Part shown: in pieces, positions 37,926-45,585 of the stretch
Layout of the letters: each line of letters starts with the position of its first letter
How positions within the stretch are numbered: position 1 is the stretch's first letter
Virus record (IMG/VR): IMGVR_UViG_3300033148_005579
Location: 1 to 45,787 of that record
Strand: one strand, 5' to 3'
Length of the DNA stretch: 45,787 bases
Source: a virus
Notes under the pieces: model-generated
Databases searched by the model: none
The model's input: only the letters and a program-made list of their open reading frames with translations
Told to the model about the DNA's origin: nothing
Program-made: the position numbers and the translations under genes

Positions 37926-38393
37926 ATGAATAATGATAAAGAAGATGGAAATGGTGGTTGTCCATCAGTACCTAAAAGAATTAATCCTTGGATTAAATTA
38001 GCAGCAGGAATACTTGGTTTGATTTTACTTGTTGGTGGTGTCATTTGGGGGTCGGTTAATACTTTTGCGATGAAGCCGGAAGTTTTAGCTGTTAAAGTTG
38101 AGGCTGAAAGGGGAAGACAATTACTTGCTGAGAAATCAGTAGAAACATTTAATATATTTCAGAAAGCATATAGGGAAGACCAAGAAAGATTTAGACAAGA
38201 GCAGGAACGTACTCAAATAAAAAATGATATAAAAAATTGGCAACAAAGACTTAACGATTCTTATAGAAATGAACGTCATATAAGAGATGATTTACAAAAG
38301 AATCCAAATGATTTAGTATTAAAAAATAGATTACAAGAAGAGCAAAGATTACAACAGTTATATCAACAGAAGTTAAATGAACTTCTAAGGTAG
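37926..38393 (+). CDS. Membrane-anchored coiled-coil protein (possible inner-membrane spanin-like)
   Basis: 155 residues. One hydrophobic segment (LAAGILGLILLVGGVIWGSV, about 25-44) then a long Gln/Glu/Arg-rich coiled coil to the end. Type II topology like i-spanins, but it is not next to the endolysin, so the assignment is only a possibility. Confidence 0.55.
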   Translation: MNNDKEDGNGGCPSVPKRINPWIKLAAGILGLILLVGGVIWGSVNTFAMKPEVLAVKVEAERGRQLLAEKSVETFNIFQKAYREDQERFRQEQERTQIKNDIKNWQQRLNDSYRNERHIRDDLQKNPNDLVLKNRLQEEQRLQQLYQQKLNELLR

Positions 38394-38408
38394 TTTGGAG
38401 ATTATATT

Positions 38409-39203
38409 ATGGCTGAAGACATACAAAAAGTTGAAGTTGAAGAATCTAGTGATGGTTTGGGTGAGTTATTAGATCCCACTTATCCTTTATTACAAAGACT
38501 TAGAGAAAATTGTCCGGGTACTTTTAAACATTCCCAAACGGTAATGTCTATGTTAGAGACTATAAGTTTGTCATTGGGACTTGATGTTGTTTTTATGAAA
38601 GTTGCCGGTCAATACCATGACATAGGAAAAGTAAATAACCCTAAATTTTTTTCAGAAAATCAATTGGATGAAGACGGGAATCCACATGATAATTTAGACA
38701 CTAGAATGAGTTATCATATAATAAGTAGACATGTCTCTGATGGTATAAATATATTGGTAAATGATCATAAATTTCCTAGGAAACTTATAGAAGTAGTAAG
38801 TCAACATCATGGGACATCTGTGGTACAATATTTTTTTGATAAATCAGGTTCCGATTTAGAAGATGCTTATAGATATAAGTGTTCCCGTCCAACGTGTATT
38901 GAGTCTGCAGCATTAATGATTGCTGATCATGTTGAGGCAACTTCTCGCTCAAAATTACAGGCCGGAAAACTAGATCCATCTGAGATCATTGATTCTATTA
39001 TTCAGAAATTATTAGATGATGGTCAATTAGACGATGTTTACATGCGTCTTGGTGATTTAAAAAAAATAAAAGAGTCCTTATCTAAGGAATTAGAAGGGGC
39101 CTACCAAAAGAGGGTGGATTATGATAAAGCAAAAAAAGAGCCTAATAAAAAAAAGACATCGAGAAAAGAACCAAAAGAAAAGACGCTTAAAGAAAAACCT
39201 TAA
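38409..39203 (+). CDS. HD-domain cyclic-dinucleotide phosphodiesterase (PgpH-like)
   Basis: 264 residues. The domain follows the cytoplasmic HD of PgpH: GTFKHSQTVMSMLE (H41), AGQYHDIGKVNNPKFFSENQ in two parts (H70, D71), NPHDNLD, H103/H108, QHHGTSVVQYFF (H133, H134) and MIADHVEATSRS (D173). PgpH hydrolyses c-di-AMP with two metals. The membrane part and extracellular domain of PgpH are absent, so this is a soluble enzyme. It probably lowers a host second messenger or a defence nucleotide such as a CBASS signal. The C-terminus is a Lys-rich tail that overlaps the next ORF. Confidence 0.82.
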   Translation: MAEDIQKVEVEESSDGLGELLDPTYPLLQRLRENCPGTFKHSQTVMSMLETISLSLGLDVVFMKVAGQYHDIGKVNNPKFFSENQLDEDGNPHDNLDTRMSYHIISRHVSDGINILVNDHKFPRKLIEVVSQHHGTSVVQYFFDKSGSDLEDAYRYKCSRPTCIESAALMIADHVEATSRSKLQAGKLDPSEIIDSIIQKLLDDGQLDDVYMRLGDLKKIKESLSKELEGAYQKRVDYDKAKKEPNKKKTSRKEPKEKTLKEKP

Positions 39204-39321
39204 CATAGATGCTTTGGAATCTAATATAAGAAAAAATAGTAAGCTTGATAGTCACGGAATAAGTGATATAATAGAAAATCCTAAATTGTATAGAAAAGAA
39301 AGTAAATATATAAGTAGGTGA
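39121..39321 (+). CDS. Small basic ORF overlapping the HD gene
   Basis: 66 residues from ATG 39121 after GAGGGTGG, sharing 83 bp with the HD gene. Extremely basic N-terminus (KKRHREKNQKKRRLKK). Because the overlap is A-rich in both frames, part of it may be fortuitous; the portion beyond 39203 is otherwise unexplained. Confidence 0.45.
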   Translation: MIKQKKSLIKKRHREKNQKKRRLKKNLNIDALESNIRKNSKLDSHGISDIIENPKLYRKESKYISR

Positions 39322-39326
39322 TTTTT

Positions 39327-39647
39327 ATGAGTGGTGATGCTTTAAAAATATTAACAGTAGACTGTCCAAAATGTGGTGCTAAAAATATTTTTCATTTCAT
39401 ATCATATTATGATGATAAATGTTTTAATTGTGATTATGATATAATAAAACACGCACATAGTAAATTATTTGCTAAAAATAAAAAGAAAAAACTTGAAATA
39501 TTATTGGAAGAAGTTCGTTCTCTAGAACCAGAGGATGATTATCATGTGGTTAGGGCCGCAAAGATTGAATTAGGTTTAATAGATAATATAAAGAAAACCA
39601 ATTACATCTTAGCAAAGATAGAAAATTTTGATATAGAAATGTTATAG
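39327..39647 (+). CDS. Zinc-finger protein, unknown
   Basis: 106 residues from ATG 39327. CPKCG and CFNCDYD are 17 residues apart, then a charged helical part (KKKKLEILLEEVRSLEPEDD). Unknown role. Confidence 0.65.
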   Translation: MSGDALKILTVDCPKCGAKNIFHFISYYDDKCFNCDYDIIKHAHSKLFAKNKKKKLEILLEEVRSLEPEDDYHVVRAAKIELGLIDNIKKTNYILAKIENFDIEML

Positions 39648-39667
39648 AATAAAAAGGGGAGGTAAAA

Positions 39668-39841
39668 ATGAATAAATTAATTGTTACTTTATGTATGTTA
39701 TTTACAATAGTTATGGTTGGAAGTACTCATAGTTATGGATCAGACCATTATATTTTATCTAACGGTAAAGCTGTTCCTGCTTGTTATATTACTAATTATA
39801 TGGGCCATACTGATTTAAATTATAAAAGTTTTACAAATTAA
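39668..39841 (+). CDS. Small secreted protein
   Basis: 57 residues from ATG 39668 after GGGAGG. Signal peptide NKLIVTLCMLFTIVMVGSTH with likely cleavage near HSYG, leaving about 35 residues outside. One Cys in the mature part. Unknown; a superinfection or envelope effector would fit the topology. Confidence 0.55.
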   Translation: MNKLIVTLCMLFTIVMVGSTHSYGSDHYILSNGKAVPACYITNYMGHTDLNYKSFTN

Positions 39842-39853
39842 AAAGGAATTAAA

Positions 39854-40507
39854 ATGAAAAAGCTAAGAAATTTTTTCAACGAAGCAAAAAATAAATGGAA
39901 GAATAGTTTTAATAAAACAAACTTTGTAAATGATAAGATATATGAAGTTCGTTTGTGGGGTATAGATGGTAAAAGTTTTAATGAAGATGAGCAACGTGCT
40001 TGGGAAATTATAAAAGAAATTCATCAAGAAGTTCTTTTTGATGATAACAATTGGCATTTTTTTTATGAGAATTGGTATAATATTATAAGATGTTCTGCCA
40101 AATTCTATTCTAAACTTATTGAAAAACTAGATAGTCTTGGTGTATATTACAAGGAACATGGTGAGTGGATAGATGAACAAGAATCTACTCGTAAACACCA
40201 AAAAATATTTCAAGGTGTGTTTCATTATTTTACATTAATGGCTTTGGAGGAGTATGATTCGAAGGATATAGATGGTATTTATGATAGAGTATCTCATTGT
40301 TTTTTTAATCATCAATTTTATGTGTTAGAGGATATTAGAAAAGAAAACGGTGTTCAATGGGAGGCTAATCTTATGTCTAAAGCTGTAATAGAAAGGGCTG
40401 GTTATAGTTCTTATTGTTATAGTAAAGGAATTAATCCAAGCAAAAGTAATACATTTAATACATATGAAACAACTCTTATAGAACATGTTGAAAAAATATA
40501 TGAATAA
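39854..40507 (+). CDS. Unknown protein, helical
   Basis: 217 residues, ATG 39854 after AAAAGGA. Aromatic and acidic, helix-rich (NWHFFYENWYNIIRCSAKFY, HQKIFQGVFHYFTLMALEEY). His and Asp are frequent but no metal motif is clear. No family recognised. Confidence 0.65.
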   Translation: MKKLRNFFNEAKNKWKNSFNKTNFVNDKIYEVRLWGIDGKSFNEDEQRAWEIIKEIHQEVLFDDNNWHFFYENWYNIIRCSAKFYSKLIEKLDSLGVYYKEHGEWIDEQESTRKHQKIFQGVFHYFTLMALEEYDSKDIDGIYDRVSHCFFNHQFYVLEDIRKENGVQWEANLMSKAVIERAGYSSYCYSKGINPSKSNTFNTYETTLIEHVEKIYE

Positions 40508-40525
40508 TAAAAGAAAGGATAAATT

Positions 40526-40990
40526 ATGGTAGAACTCATTTGGCAACATTTGTTTTGTAATTTGCCAATTATTTCAGTTATGGTAGTGGTATTAGTTTTA
40601 TTTAAAGCCCGCTTGGATAAGAAGAAAGCTGAGAAAGAAATTAAAAGAACCCAAGATAAATTTAGAAAGTTATTATCTCAGAAAAAATCATCTGAAGTTA
40701 GGGTTGGTAAAATTGGAGAAAATATGGCTCCTTTTATGAAAGATTGGCCATACGATCCGAATAGATTTAGATTTCTAGGCAATCCAGTTGATGGAATTCA
40801 GTTTACTGATGATGAGGTTATCTTTGTTGAAATTAAAACTGGAAAAAGTAAATTAACTAAGACCCAAAGATCTATTAGAAATTTGTTAAGAAAAAAAGAT
40901 GTTGTTAGTTTCGCTACGTTCAGAGTAGGTGAAAATGGATGTACATTAAAAAGAGATGGGGAAGATGAAGAGGATGAAGAAGAAGTTTAA
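40526..40990 (+). CDS. Membrane-anchored Holliday-junction-resolvase-related nuclease
   Basis: 154 residues. A membrane helix (ISVMVVVLVLFKARL, about 16-30) and a coiled linker precede the nuclease core: GKIGENMAPF (E65), FLGNPVDGIQF (D89), IFVEIKTGKS (E102, K104), a complete PD-(D/E)XK set. The whole arrangement, including the N-terminal anchor, matches the family of predicted endonucleases related to archaeal Holliday junction resolvases. It probably cleaves branched DNA near the membrane. Acidic tail (DGEDEEDEEEV). Confidence 0.82.
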   Translation: MVELIWQHLFCNLPIISVMVVVLVLFKARLDKKKAEKEIKRTQDKFRKLLSQKKSSEVRVGKIGENMAPFMKDWPYDPNRFRFLGNPVDGIQFTDDEVIFVEIKTGKSKLTKTQRSIRNLLRKKDVVSFATFRVGENGCTLKRDGEDEEDEEEV

Positions 40991-41086
40991 CTAACCACAT
41001 TAATAATGGAACAATGGATCTTAAAGTTTTATTTTGTAAAAACACATCACAAGTTTTAAAAATAATTTTTTAGAGGAGGAAATATT

Positions 41087-42019
41087 ATGCCAAGTTGGTT
41101 GATTGTAATGTTTTTTATGTTACTAGGTGGTGGTATTGTTTATGCTGTTAGAAAACATAAAGATGATGATAACAATGATCAAGAAACAGTAGACAATTCA
41201 TCTGAGGAGGAAGATATGAAAAAATTTGCACTTGTAGTTGGAATTAACCACTACGCACTTCCAGGAATGGATTTAGCGGGTTGTGTTAATGATGCAAACA
41301 ACATGAAAAATTTTTTAATTGAATGTTGTGGGTTTGAAGAAGGTGGTATTAAAATGCTTTTGGATGACCAAGCAACTAAAGCAAACATACTTGGTCATTT
41401 AAATTGGTTACTGTCTAATAGAAAAGAGGGAGATGAATTATTTTATTATCACTCTGGACATGGCACACAGGTTACTGATATTTCTGGGGATGAATCTGAT
41501 AAATTAGATGAGGTCTTGGTGTCACATGATTTTAATTGGAGCGACCCTTTATTAGATGATGATGTTGCAGCTATATTTAAAAAACTTCCGGTAGGAGCTT
41601 TTTTATCTATGGTATGTGATACATGTCATAGTGGCAGTATGACTAAGGATATTGTTAGAAATATTGCTATGCCAAAAGAAATGGCTGAAAAAATAAATGG
41701 TAGAAGTTTAAAAATAAATAAATTTGGTGTGAAACAAAAAGGAACTAGCCCACAAAGACATATTCTTTTATCGGGATGTAAAGATGATCAAACTTCTTCT
41801 GAAACAACTATAGATGGTATGAGGCAGGGGTTGTTAACTAATACTTTTATTAAAGAGTGTAGAAAATCATATAAATCTTGGAGGGAAACACACACCAATG
41901 TTATAAACAGTTTATCAAATTGGAGTCAGGAACCTGTGTTGTCTGGTTCTGATGATTTAAAAGATAGAGTTGTGTTTGGAAATGAATTAGGTCAGCATGT
42001 GTCGATGAAGATGGTATAA
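41087..42019 (+). CDS. Membrane-anchored metacaspase (caspase-like C14 peptidase)
   Basis: 310 residues. Membrane helix WLIVMFFMLLGGGIVYAV (4-21), acidic linker (25-43), then the caspase fold: ALVVGINHYA (48-57), FYYHSGHGTQ with His 125, and VCDTCHSGSM with nucleophile Cys 180; D139-type residues for basic P1 binding follow. Metacaspases cleave after Arg/Lys. A second strong site, GAGGAGG (41204-41210), lies 5 nt before ATG 41216 (Met 44), exactly where the protease domain begins, so a soluble form is probably made too. Role in infection unknown. Confidence 0.88.
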   Translation: MPSWLIVMFFMLLGGGIVYAVRKHKDDDNNDQETVDNSSEEEDMKKFALVVGINHYALPGMDLAGCVNDANNMKNFLIECCGFEEGGIKMLLDDQATKANILGHLNWLLSNRKEGDELFYYHSGHGTQVTDISGDESDKLDEVLVSHDFNWSDPLLDDDVAAIFKKLPVGAFLSMVCDTCHSGSMTKDIVRNIAMPKEMAEKINGRSLKINKFGVKQKGTSPQRHILLSGCKDDQTSSETTIDGMRQGLLTNTFIKECRKSYKSWRETHTNVINSLSNWSQEPVLSGSDDLKDRVVFGNELGQHVSMKMV

Positions 42020-42051
42020 ATGTGTACGCTTTTTAGAGGTTAATTTTTGAC

Positions 42052-42069
42052 GCCGGTTCATTAGGCGGC
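42052..42069 (+). repeat. GC-rich repeat copy 1
   Basis: GCCGGTTCATTAGGCGGC: GCCG/CGGC can pair over a 10-nt loop. GGTTCATTAGGCGGC recurs as GGTTCACTAGGCGGC at 43471-43485 (14 of 15). The two copies bracket the GIY-YIG endonuclease and the amidase. Confidence 0.6.
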
Positions 42070-42140
42070 TTTGCGCTTTAAAAAAAATAATGCGGTAATT
42101 ACTAAAATAAGCTCAGTCAATATAAATAGGGGGATTTATA

Positions 42141-42845
42141 ATGTCTTTAGTTTATTCTATAAAAAATAATGTAAATGGAAAATGTTATATTGGAAAAACT
42201 ATTCAAGAATTAAATAAAAGAATATCTAAACATTTACGTCTCGCTAAAAATAAGTCCAAATTACATTTACATAATGCCATTAGAAAATATGGTTGGGAGA
42301 ATTTTTCTTATTTTGCTTGGCATGTCTCTGTTTCTAATGACGAAGAAATTTTAAACCGGTTTGAAATTAATAAAATTAAAGAATTTAACACATTTAATAA
42401 TGGGTATAACATGACAACAGGAGGTGGTGGTGGTTTTGGCTCTGGTAAAAATAGCCCATGGTATGGTAAAACATTTTCAAAGGGACATAAAAAAAAATTA
42501 AGTGAATCAAAAAGTGGAAAAAATAATTATTGGTATAATAAAAAGAATCCGAAACATTCTAAGAGAATGAGTGGTGAAAACCATCCAATGTATGGTAAAA
42601 AGAATCCAGAACAATCTGAAAGAATGAAAGGTAAAAATAATCCTATGTATGGTATTAGTGGTAAAAATGCTCCAAATGCTAAATCAATAATATTAATCCA
42701 CCCAAATGAAAAAGAAGAAAGATTTTATTGTATCATGGATGCTTGTAGAAAATATAATTTACAACATAGTAATTTGTCAATGATATTAAATGGCAAACGT
42801 AAACGACATAAAAATTTTAAATGTAAATATATGGAGGGAAATTAA
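42141..42845 (+). CDS. GIY-YIG homing endonuclease with NUMOD3-type repeats
   Basis: 234 residues. VYSIKNNVNGKCYIGKT (4-20) is the GIY-YIG start, followed by R and the NNGYNMTTGGGG loop with Asn. Repeats of the type GKNNPMYGKK (about 98-180, four copies) are NUMOD3 DNA-binding modules, and the C-terminus (FYCIMDACRKYNLQHSNLSM) is a NUMOD1-like helix-turn-helix. A selfish mobile gene, most likely homing into the site between the metacaspase and amidase genes. Confidence 0.9.
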   Translation: MSLVYSIKNNVNGKCYIGKTIQELNKRISKHLRLAKNKSKLHLHNAIRKYGWENFSYFAWHVSVSNDEEILNRFEINKIKEFNTFNNGYNMTTGGGGGFGSGKNSPWYGKTFSKGHKKKLSESKSGKNNYWYNKKNPKHSKRMSGENHPMYGKKNPEQSERMKGKNNPMYGISGKNAPNAKSIILIHPNEKEERFYCIMDACRKYNLQHSNLSMILNGKRKRHKNFKCKYMEGN

Positions 42846-43442
42846 ATGATAGTGTTGCTAGATAATGGACATGGTGGTGTTGTAGCGGGAGTCTATCAAA
42901 CCCCTGGAAAAAGATCTCCTATATGGGATGATGGTAGTCAATTATTTGAAGGTGAGTTTAATAGATCAATTGTGTGTGGGATTGTTCAAGTGCTTAGTGA
43001 GATGAACATAAACTATGTTGTTATCACACCTGAATATGAAGACATTTCTTTGAGTGAAAGAGTTAGAAGGGCTAATCAGTATGATCCTAATGAATCTTTT
43101 TTTATTAGCATTCATTCTAATGCTGGCAGAGGAAGTGGATTTGAAGTTTATACTTCACCCGGACAAACAAAGAGTGATAAGATTGCTACTGTTGTAGGTG
43201 AGGAATTTAGACGTATTTTTCCTTATAGAAGACTTAGAGCAGATTTTTCAGACGGAGATTTAGATAAGGAAGCAAAGTTTTATGTTCTTAAAAAAACCAG
43301 AATGCCAGCAGTGTTAACTGAAAATTTTTTTATGGATAACAAAGATGAGTGCAAAAATATTCTTATGACTAAGGAAGGCAGAAATAGAATTATTGAATAT
43401 CATATAAATGCTATTATAAGAGTAAAGAAAGAATTGTATTAG
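42846..43442 (+). CDS. N-acetylmuramoyl-L-alanine amidase endolysin (Amidase_3)
   Basis: 198 residues. Zinc ligands and catalytic residues are visible: LLDNGHGG (H9), FEGEFNR (E37), FISIHSNAG (H90) and AVLTENFF (E159). It cuts the amide between muramic acid and the stem peptide. No signal peptide or cell-wall-binding domain, so it needs a holin or other release path; no clear holin lies adjacent. It is the last + strand gene before the terminator. Confidence 0.92.
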   Translation: MIVLLDNGHGGVVAGVYQTPGKRSPIWDDGSQLFEGEFNRSIVCGIVQVLSEMNINYVVITPEYEDISLSERVRRANQYDPNESFFISIHSNAGRGSGFEVYTSPGQTKSDKIATVVGEEFRRIFPYRRLRADFSDGDLDKEAKFYVLKKTRMPAVLTENFFMDNKDECKNILMTKEGRNRIIEYHINAIIRVKKELY

Positions 43443-43702
43443 GAATTTTTGGATGTTAATTTCGAAGCGCGGTTCACTAGGCGGCGCGCGCGAGAAAATT
43501 TTTTAAGTAAATAAAAAAAATATTTAACAATATTATTTAACAATATAATAAAAACATATACTATAGTATACCTTTAGATAGTTTACCTAATAGAGTTGTT
43601 CTATGTGATGTTTTTTCTTAACAGAATTGATTTTTATTCAGTAGGAATAATAGGGGAATTTTTAACAAGGGGAAAAAAGGAAAGAAGGAAAGAAGGAAAA
43701 CG
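43443..43702 (+). other. Intergenic region with AT-rich repeats and palindrome
   Basis: No convincing gene. Apart from the GC-rich repeat it holds a direct repeat ATTTAACAATAT (around 43522-43547), the palindrome ATACTATAGTAT (around 43559-43570) that could be an operator, and a purine run of GGAAAGAAGG-type units (43669-43700) leading into the terminator. Confidence 0.5.
43466..43490 (+). repeat. GC-rich repeat copy 2
   Basis: Contains GGTTCACTAGGCGGC (43471-43485) in a longer hairpin: GCGCG pairs with CGCGC around the repeat. Related to the element at 42052. Not followed by a perfect T-run but an ATTTTTT occurs 10 nt later, so it may also end transcription. Confidence 0.55.
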
Positions 43703-43739
43703 AAGCATCGACGTAAACGTCGATGCTTTTCTTTTTTTC
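43703..43739 (+). terminator. Strong intrinsic terminator between convergent operons
   Basis: AAGCATCGACG-TAAA-CGTCGATGCTT, a perfect 11-bp stem, followed by TTTTCTTTTTTT. It ends the + strand lysis region. The purine-rich flank upstream gives a partial U-run for minus-strand transcripts, so it may work both ways. Confidence 0.9.
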
Positions 43740-43744
43740 TATTT

Positions 43745-44044
43745 TTATTCAAACCAACAAGCATTATGTTTCCTGGATTGTTCTGCTTGCTCATAGTCTT
43801 TTTTCAATTTTTTAATTGTACTTTTCCAATCTATTATGGGTATCGAATTCATAATAGGTGTTAGGTCAACACACCTTGAATGTACAATTGTGTTCGGGAA
43901 TAATTTGTAGTTATTAATCAATAAGTAAATTTCATTCCCACTTTTTATTTGCTTTCTACATAGGGGACAAATACCCATATCTTTTTTGTAATTACGTTTT
44001 TTTATGTGTGTGGTAACACCATCAACAACTACTTTTGTTTTCAT
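43745..44044 (-). CDS. Small zinc-type protein, last gene of the minus-strand operon
   Basis: 99 residues. CPLCRKQIKSGNE and HSRC around residues 26-58 form a treble-clef-like Cys/His set; the tail is charged and helical. Overlaps the upstream gene by 4 bp (ATGA). Ends next to the terminator. Unknown role. Confidence 0.65.
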   Translation of the reverse strand: MKTKVVVDGVTTHIKKRNYKKDMGICPLCRKQIKSGNEIYLLINNYKLFPNTIVHSRCVDLTPIMNSIPIIDWKSTIKKLKKDYEQAEQSRKHNACWFE

Positions 44045-44376
44045 TTATGCCACCCTAAGATGGTTGTTAATTCAGCTTCAAATATGGTGTGTATTAATAT
44101 GTGCGATATTTCCACTGGGGAATACCCCTCTTCTGTGTATTCCTCAAATAATATTTTAAGAAGTTCACGGGCTTTGATATCAAGACCGCGCCCTTCTTCT
44201 GTATATCTATGGTTTTTATTAAATAAACTTTTATACATTTTTTGTCCTGCTTTAAGACCTTCCCAGTAAGCTTTAATCTCTTCATCACGCCATGCATATT
44301 GACATTTACCACAAGGCCATAGGTGTGTGCCTGCTGGGTCAATGGTGAGTTCTTTTTTACATTTTGGGCATTTCAC
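44041..44376 (-). CDS. Zinc-ribbon protein
   Basis: 111 residues. MKCPKCKKELTIDPAG and WPCGKCQYAW give a CxxC...CxxC ribbon in the first 26 residues; helical remainder with an EEY/EEGYSPVEISHIL segment. Unknown. Overlaps the upstream stop by one base. Confidence 0.7.
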   Translation of the reverse strand: MKCPKCKKELTIDPAGTHLWPCGKCQYAWRDEEIKAYWEGLKAGQKMYKSLFNKNHRYTEEGRGLDIKARELLKILFEEYTEEGYSPVEISHILIHTIFEAELTTILGWHK

Positions 44377-44594
44377 TACATATCCTCCTTGTTTGGTATA
44401 TGAAATTTTTCATTTTTTATATAGAAACACCCAGTACCGCTTGAATTATCAATCCATTCGTCAAGAAGAGCGTGGAGGTACTCGCGGTGTTTATCATCTA
44501 TTCCTTCAAAATTACATCCGCGTGGTTCTATATCGGAGTGGACCCAGGTACCGTCCTCTATTTGGTACTCTATTTCACCTTGTAATGTTGTCAT
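44376..44594 (-). CDS. Small acidic protein, unknown
   Basis: 72 residues. Contains HREYLHALLDEWIDNSSGTG; a short beta part before it. No known motif. Second Cys pair is too far apart for a zinc site. Confidence 0.6.
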   Translation of the reverse strand: MTTLQGEIEYQIEDGTWVHSDIEPRGCNFEGIDDKHREYLHALLDEWIDNSSGTGCFYIKNEKFHIPNKEDM

Positions 44595-44617
44595 ATTTTT
44601 ACCAGTCCTCTCCTTTT

Positions 44618-44848
44618 TCAGACCTTTTTAGATTGCCAATAGTATCTTGTAACATCAGGTCTCCAACAAAATGAAAATTGTCGTTTTTTATTTTTCGTCT
44701 CGATACCTAATACATAGGTGGTAAATTTCATGGTGCCTGCTGTTTTACATTTTTTTGTCCAAAATTTAAAGTCTGGGTCTGTTGTATGTAGGCCGACTCG
44801 GCAGGACATTAAAATTGGAAATATAAAAATTTTGTTAAATATCCTCAT
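44618..44848 (-). CDS. Small protein with N-terminal hydrophobic segment
   Basis: 76 residues, ATG at 44848 after GAGGG. The start IFNKIFIFPILMSC resembles a short lipoprotein or signal sequence with a Cys at 16, then a basic soluble part. Overlaps the upstream gene by 14 bp. Unknown. Confidence 0.5.
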   Translation of the reverse strand: MRIFNKIFIFPILMSCRVGLHTTDPDFKFWTKKCKTAGTMKFTTYVLGIETKNKKRQFSFCWRPDVTRYYWQSKKV

Positions 44849-45074
44849 TAGCTTTACCCTCGTCTAGCTCCTCAATGGTTACTACTACCTTTACCCTTTT
44901 CACTTTGGAAAAATCATCCACTTCTCCATAACTACAGCCGGGCATGGTCACATCCTTTTCAATGATATCCCCAAGCGGACGAATATCTTTGGCTATATAT
45001 CTAAGAACAACAGTCTCAGCGCCAGCTCGTCCTCTCACTTTACCCCTATCGAATTTTCTATAATGAGTTATCAT
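44835..45074 (-). CDS. Small protein, unknown
   Basis: 79 residues from ATG 45074 (MITHYRKFDRGKVRGR). An upstream in-frame start at 45197 would run inside the neighbouring zinc gene and is rejected. C-terminal beta strands (KRVKVVVTIEELDEG). Overlaps the 45058 gene by 17 bp. Confidence 0.55.
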   Translation of the reverse strand: MITHYRKFDRGKVRGRAGAETVVLRYIAKDIRPLGDIIEKDVTMPGCSYGEVDDFSKVKRVKVVVTIEELDEGKANEDI

Positions 45075-45240
45075 TTTTCTTCGCTTTTTTGATTTTTTGA
45101 CATTTTGCAATGTGTTTATCATTTGGATAATACCATGTGCATGCACATTTTGAGCAAGCACCTTCTCTAGCAAAGTGATCCTTGGGATAATGCCCACAAT
45201 TGCATTTAACCTTCTCGTATTTTGCCCAACGTTTATTCAT
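45058..45240 (-). CDS. Small Cys-rich zinc protein
   Basis: 60 residues. CNCGHYPKDHF and CSKCACTW supply four or more Cys plus His, a compact zinc ribbon; basic C-terminus. Start overlaps the upstream stop by one base. Unknown. Confidence 0.65.
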   Translation of the reverse strand: MNKRWAKYEKVKCNCGHYPKDHFAREGACSKCACTWYYPNDKHIAKCQKIKKAKKNDNSL

Positions 45241-45581
45241 TATTTAACTCTTCCCGAACCAGTATATTTACCATTTTTGTTGTAATATCTTATGGTATTA
45301 CCACGTTGGTATGATTTGCCTGTGTATTTACCATGGTTATCATAATATCTGGTTTCTTTTGAGCGTTGATAATCGTGTTGAGGATAAGGTCGATAAGTAC
45401 ATGATGTGATGAGCAAAGATAACATTATTAATATTAAAACCTTTTTAATCATAGAATTATTCTCTTTAACATTATCCATTATATTTTCTATTGCAATCTT
45501 CAATGCTTCTTCTTCACTGATAGCGTCTACTGTTTTAGTAATTACTATCTTAACTATACTTTCTCTTATTAATTCTGCCAT
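45240..45581 (-). CDS. Probable lipoprotein with short tandem repeats; start uncertain
   Basis: 113 residues from ATG 45581, which has GGGAG upstream. From internal Met 44 (ATG 45452) the protein reads IKKVLILIMLSLLITSCTYR, a textbook lipoprotein signal with lipobox Cys. The mature part holds two similar units (RYYDNHGKYTGKS and RYYNKNGKYTGSG). Either the true start is 45452, or a 43-residue cytoplasmic domain is fused in front. Surface or periplasmic protein; role unknown. Confidence 0.6.
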   Translation of the reverse strand: MAELIRESIVKIVITKTVDAISEEEALKIAIENIMDNVKENNSMIKKVLILIMLSLLITSCTYRPYPQHDYQRSKETRYYDNHGKYTGKSYQRGNTIRYYNKNGKYTGSGRVK

Positions 45582-45585
45582 TTCA

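Noticed and set aside
43523-43549. Promoter from the ATTTAACAATAT repeats
   Set aside because: The TTAACA to TATAAT spacing is 14 bp, too short, and no gene follows.
43596-43796. 66-residue + strand ORF
   Set aside because: It reads through the 11-bp terminator and into the opposite-strand gene; no SD.
44094-44342. 82-residue minus-strand ORF
   Set aside because: Alternative frame of the zinc-ribbon gene at 44041-44376.
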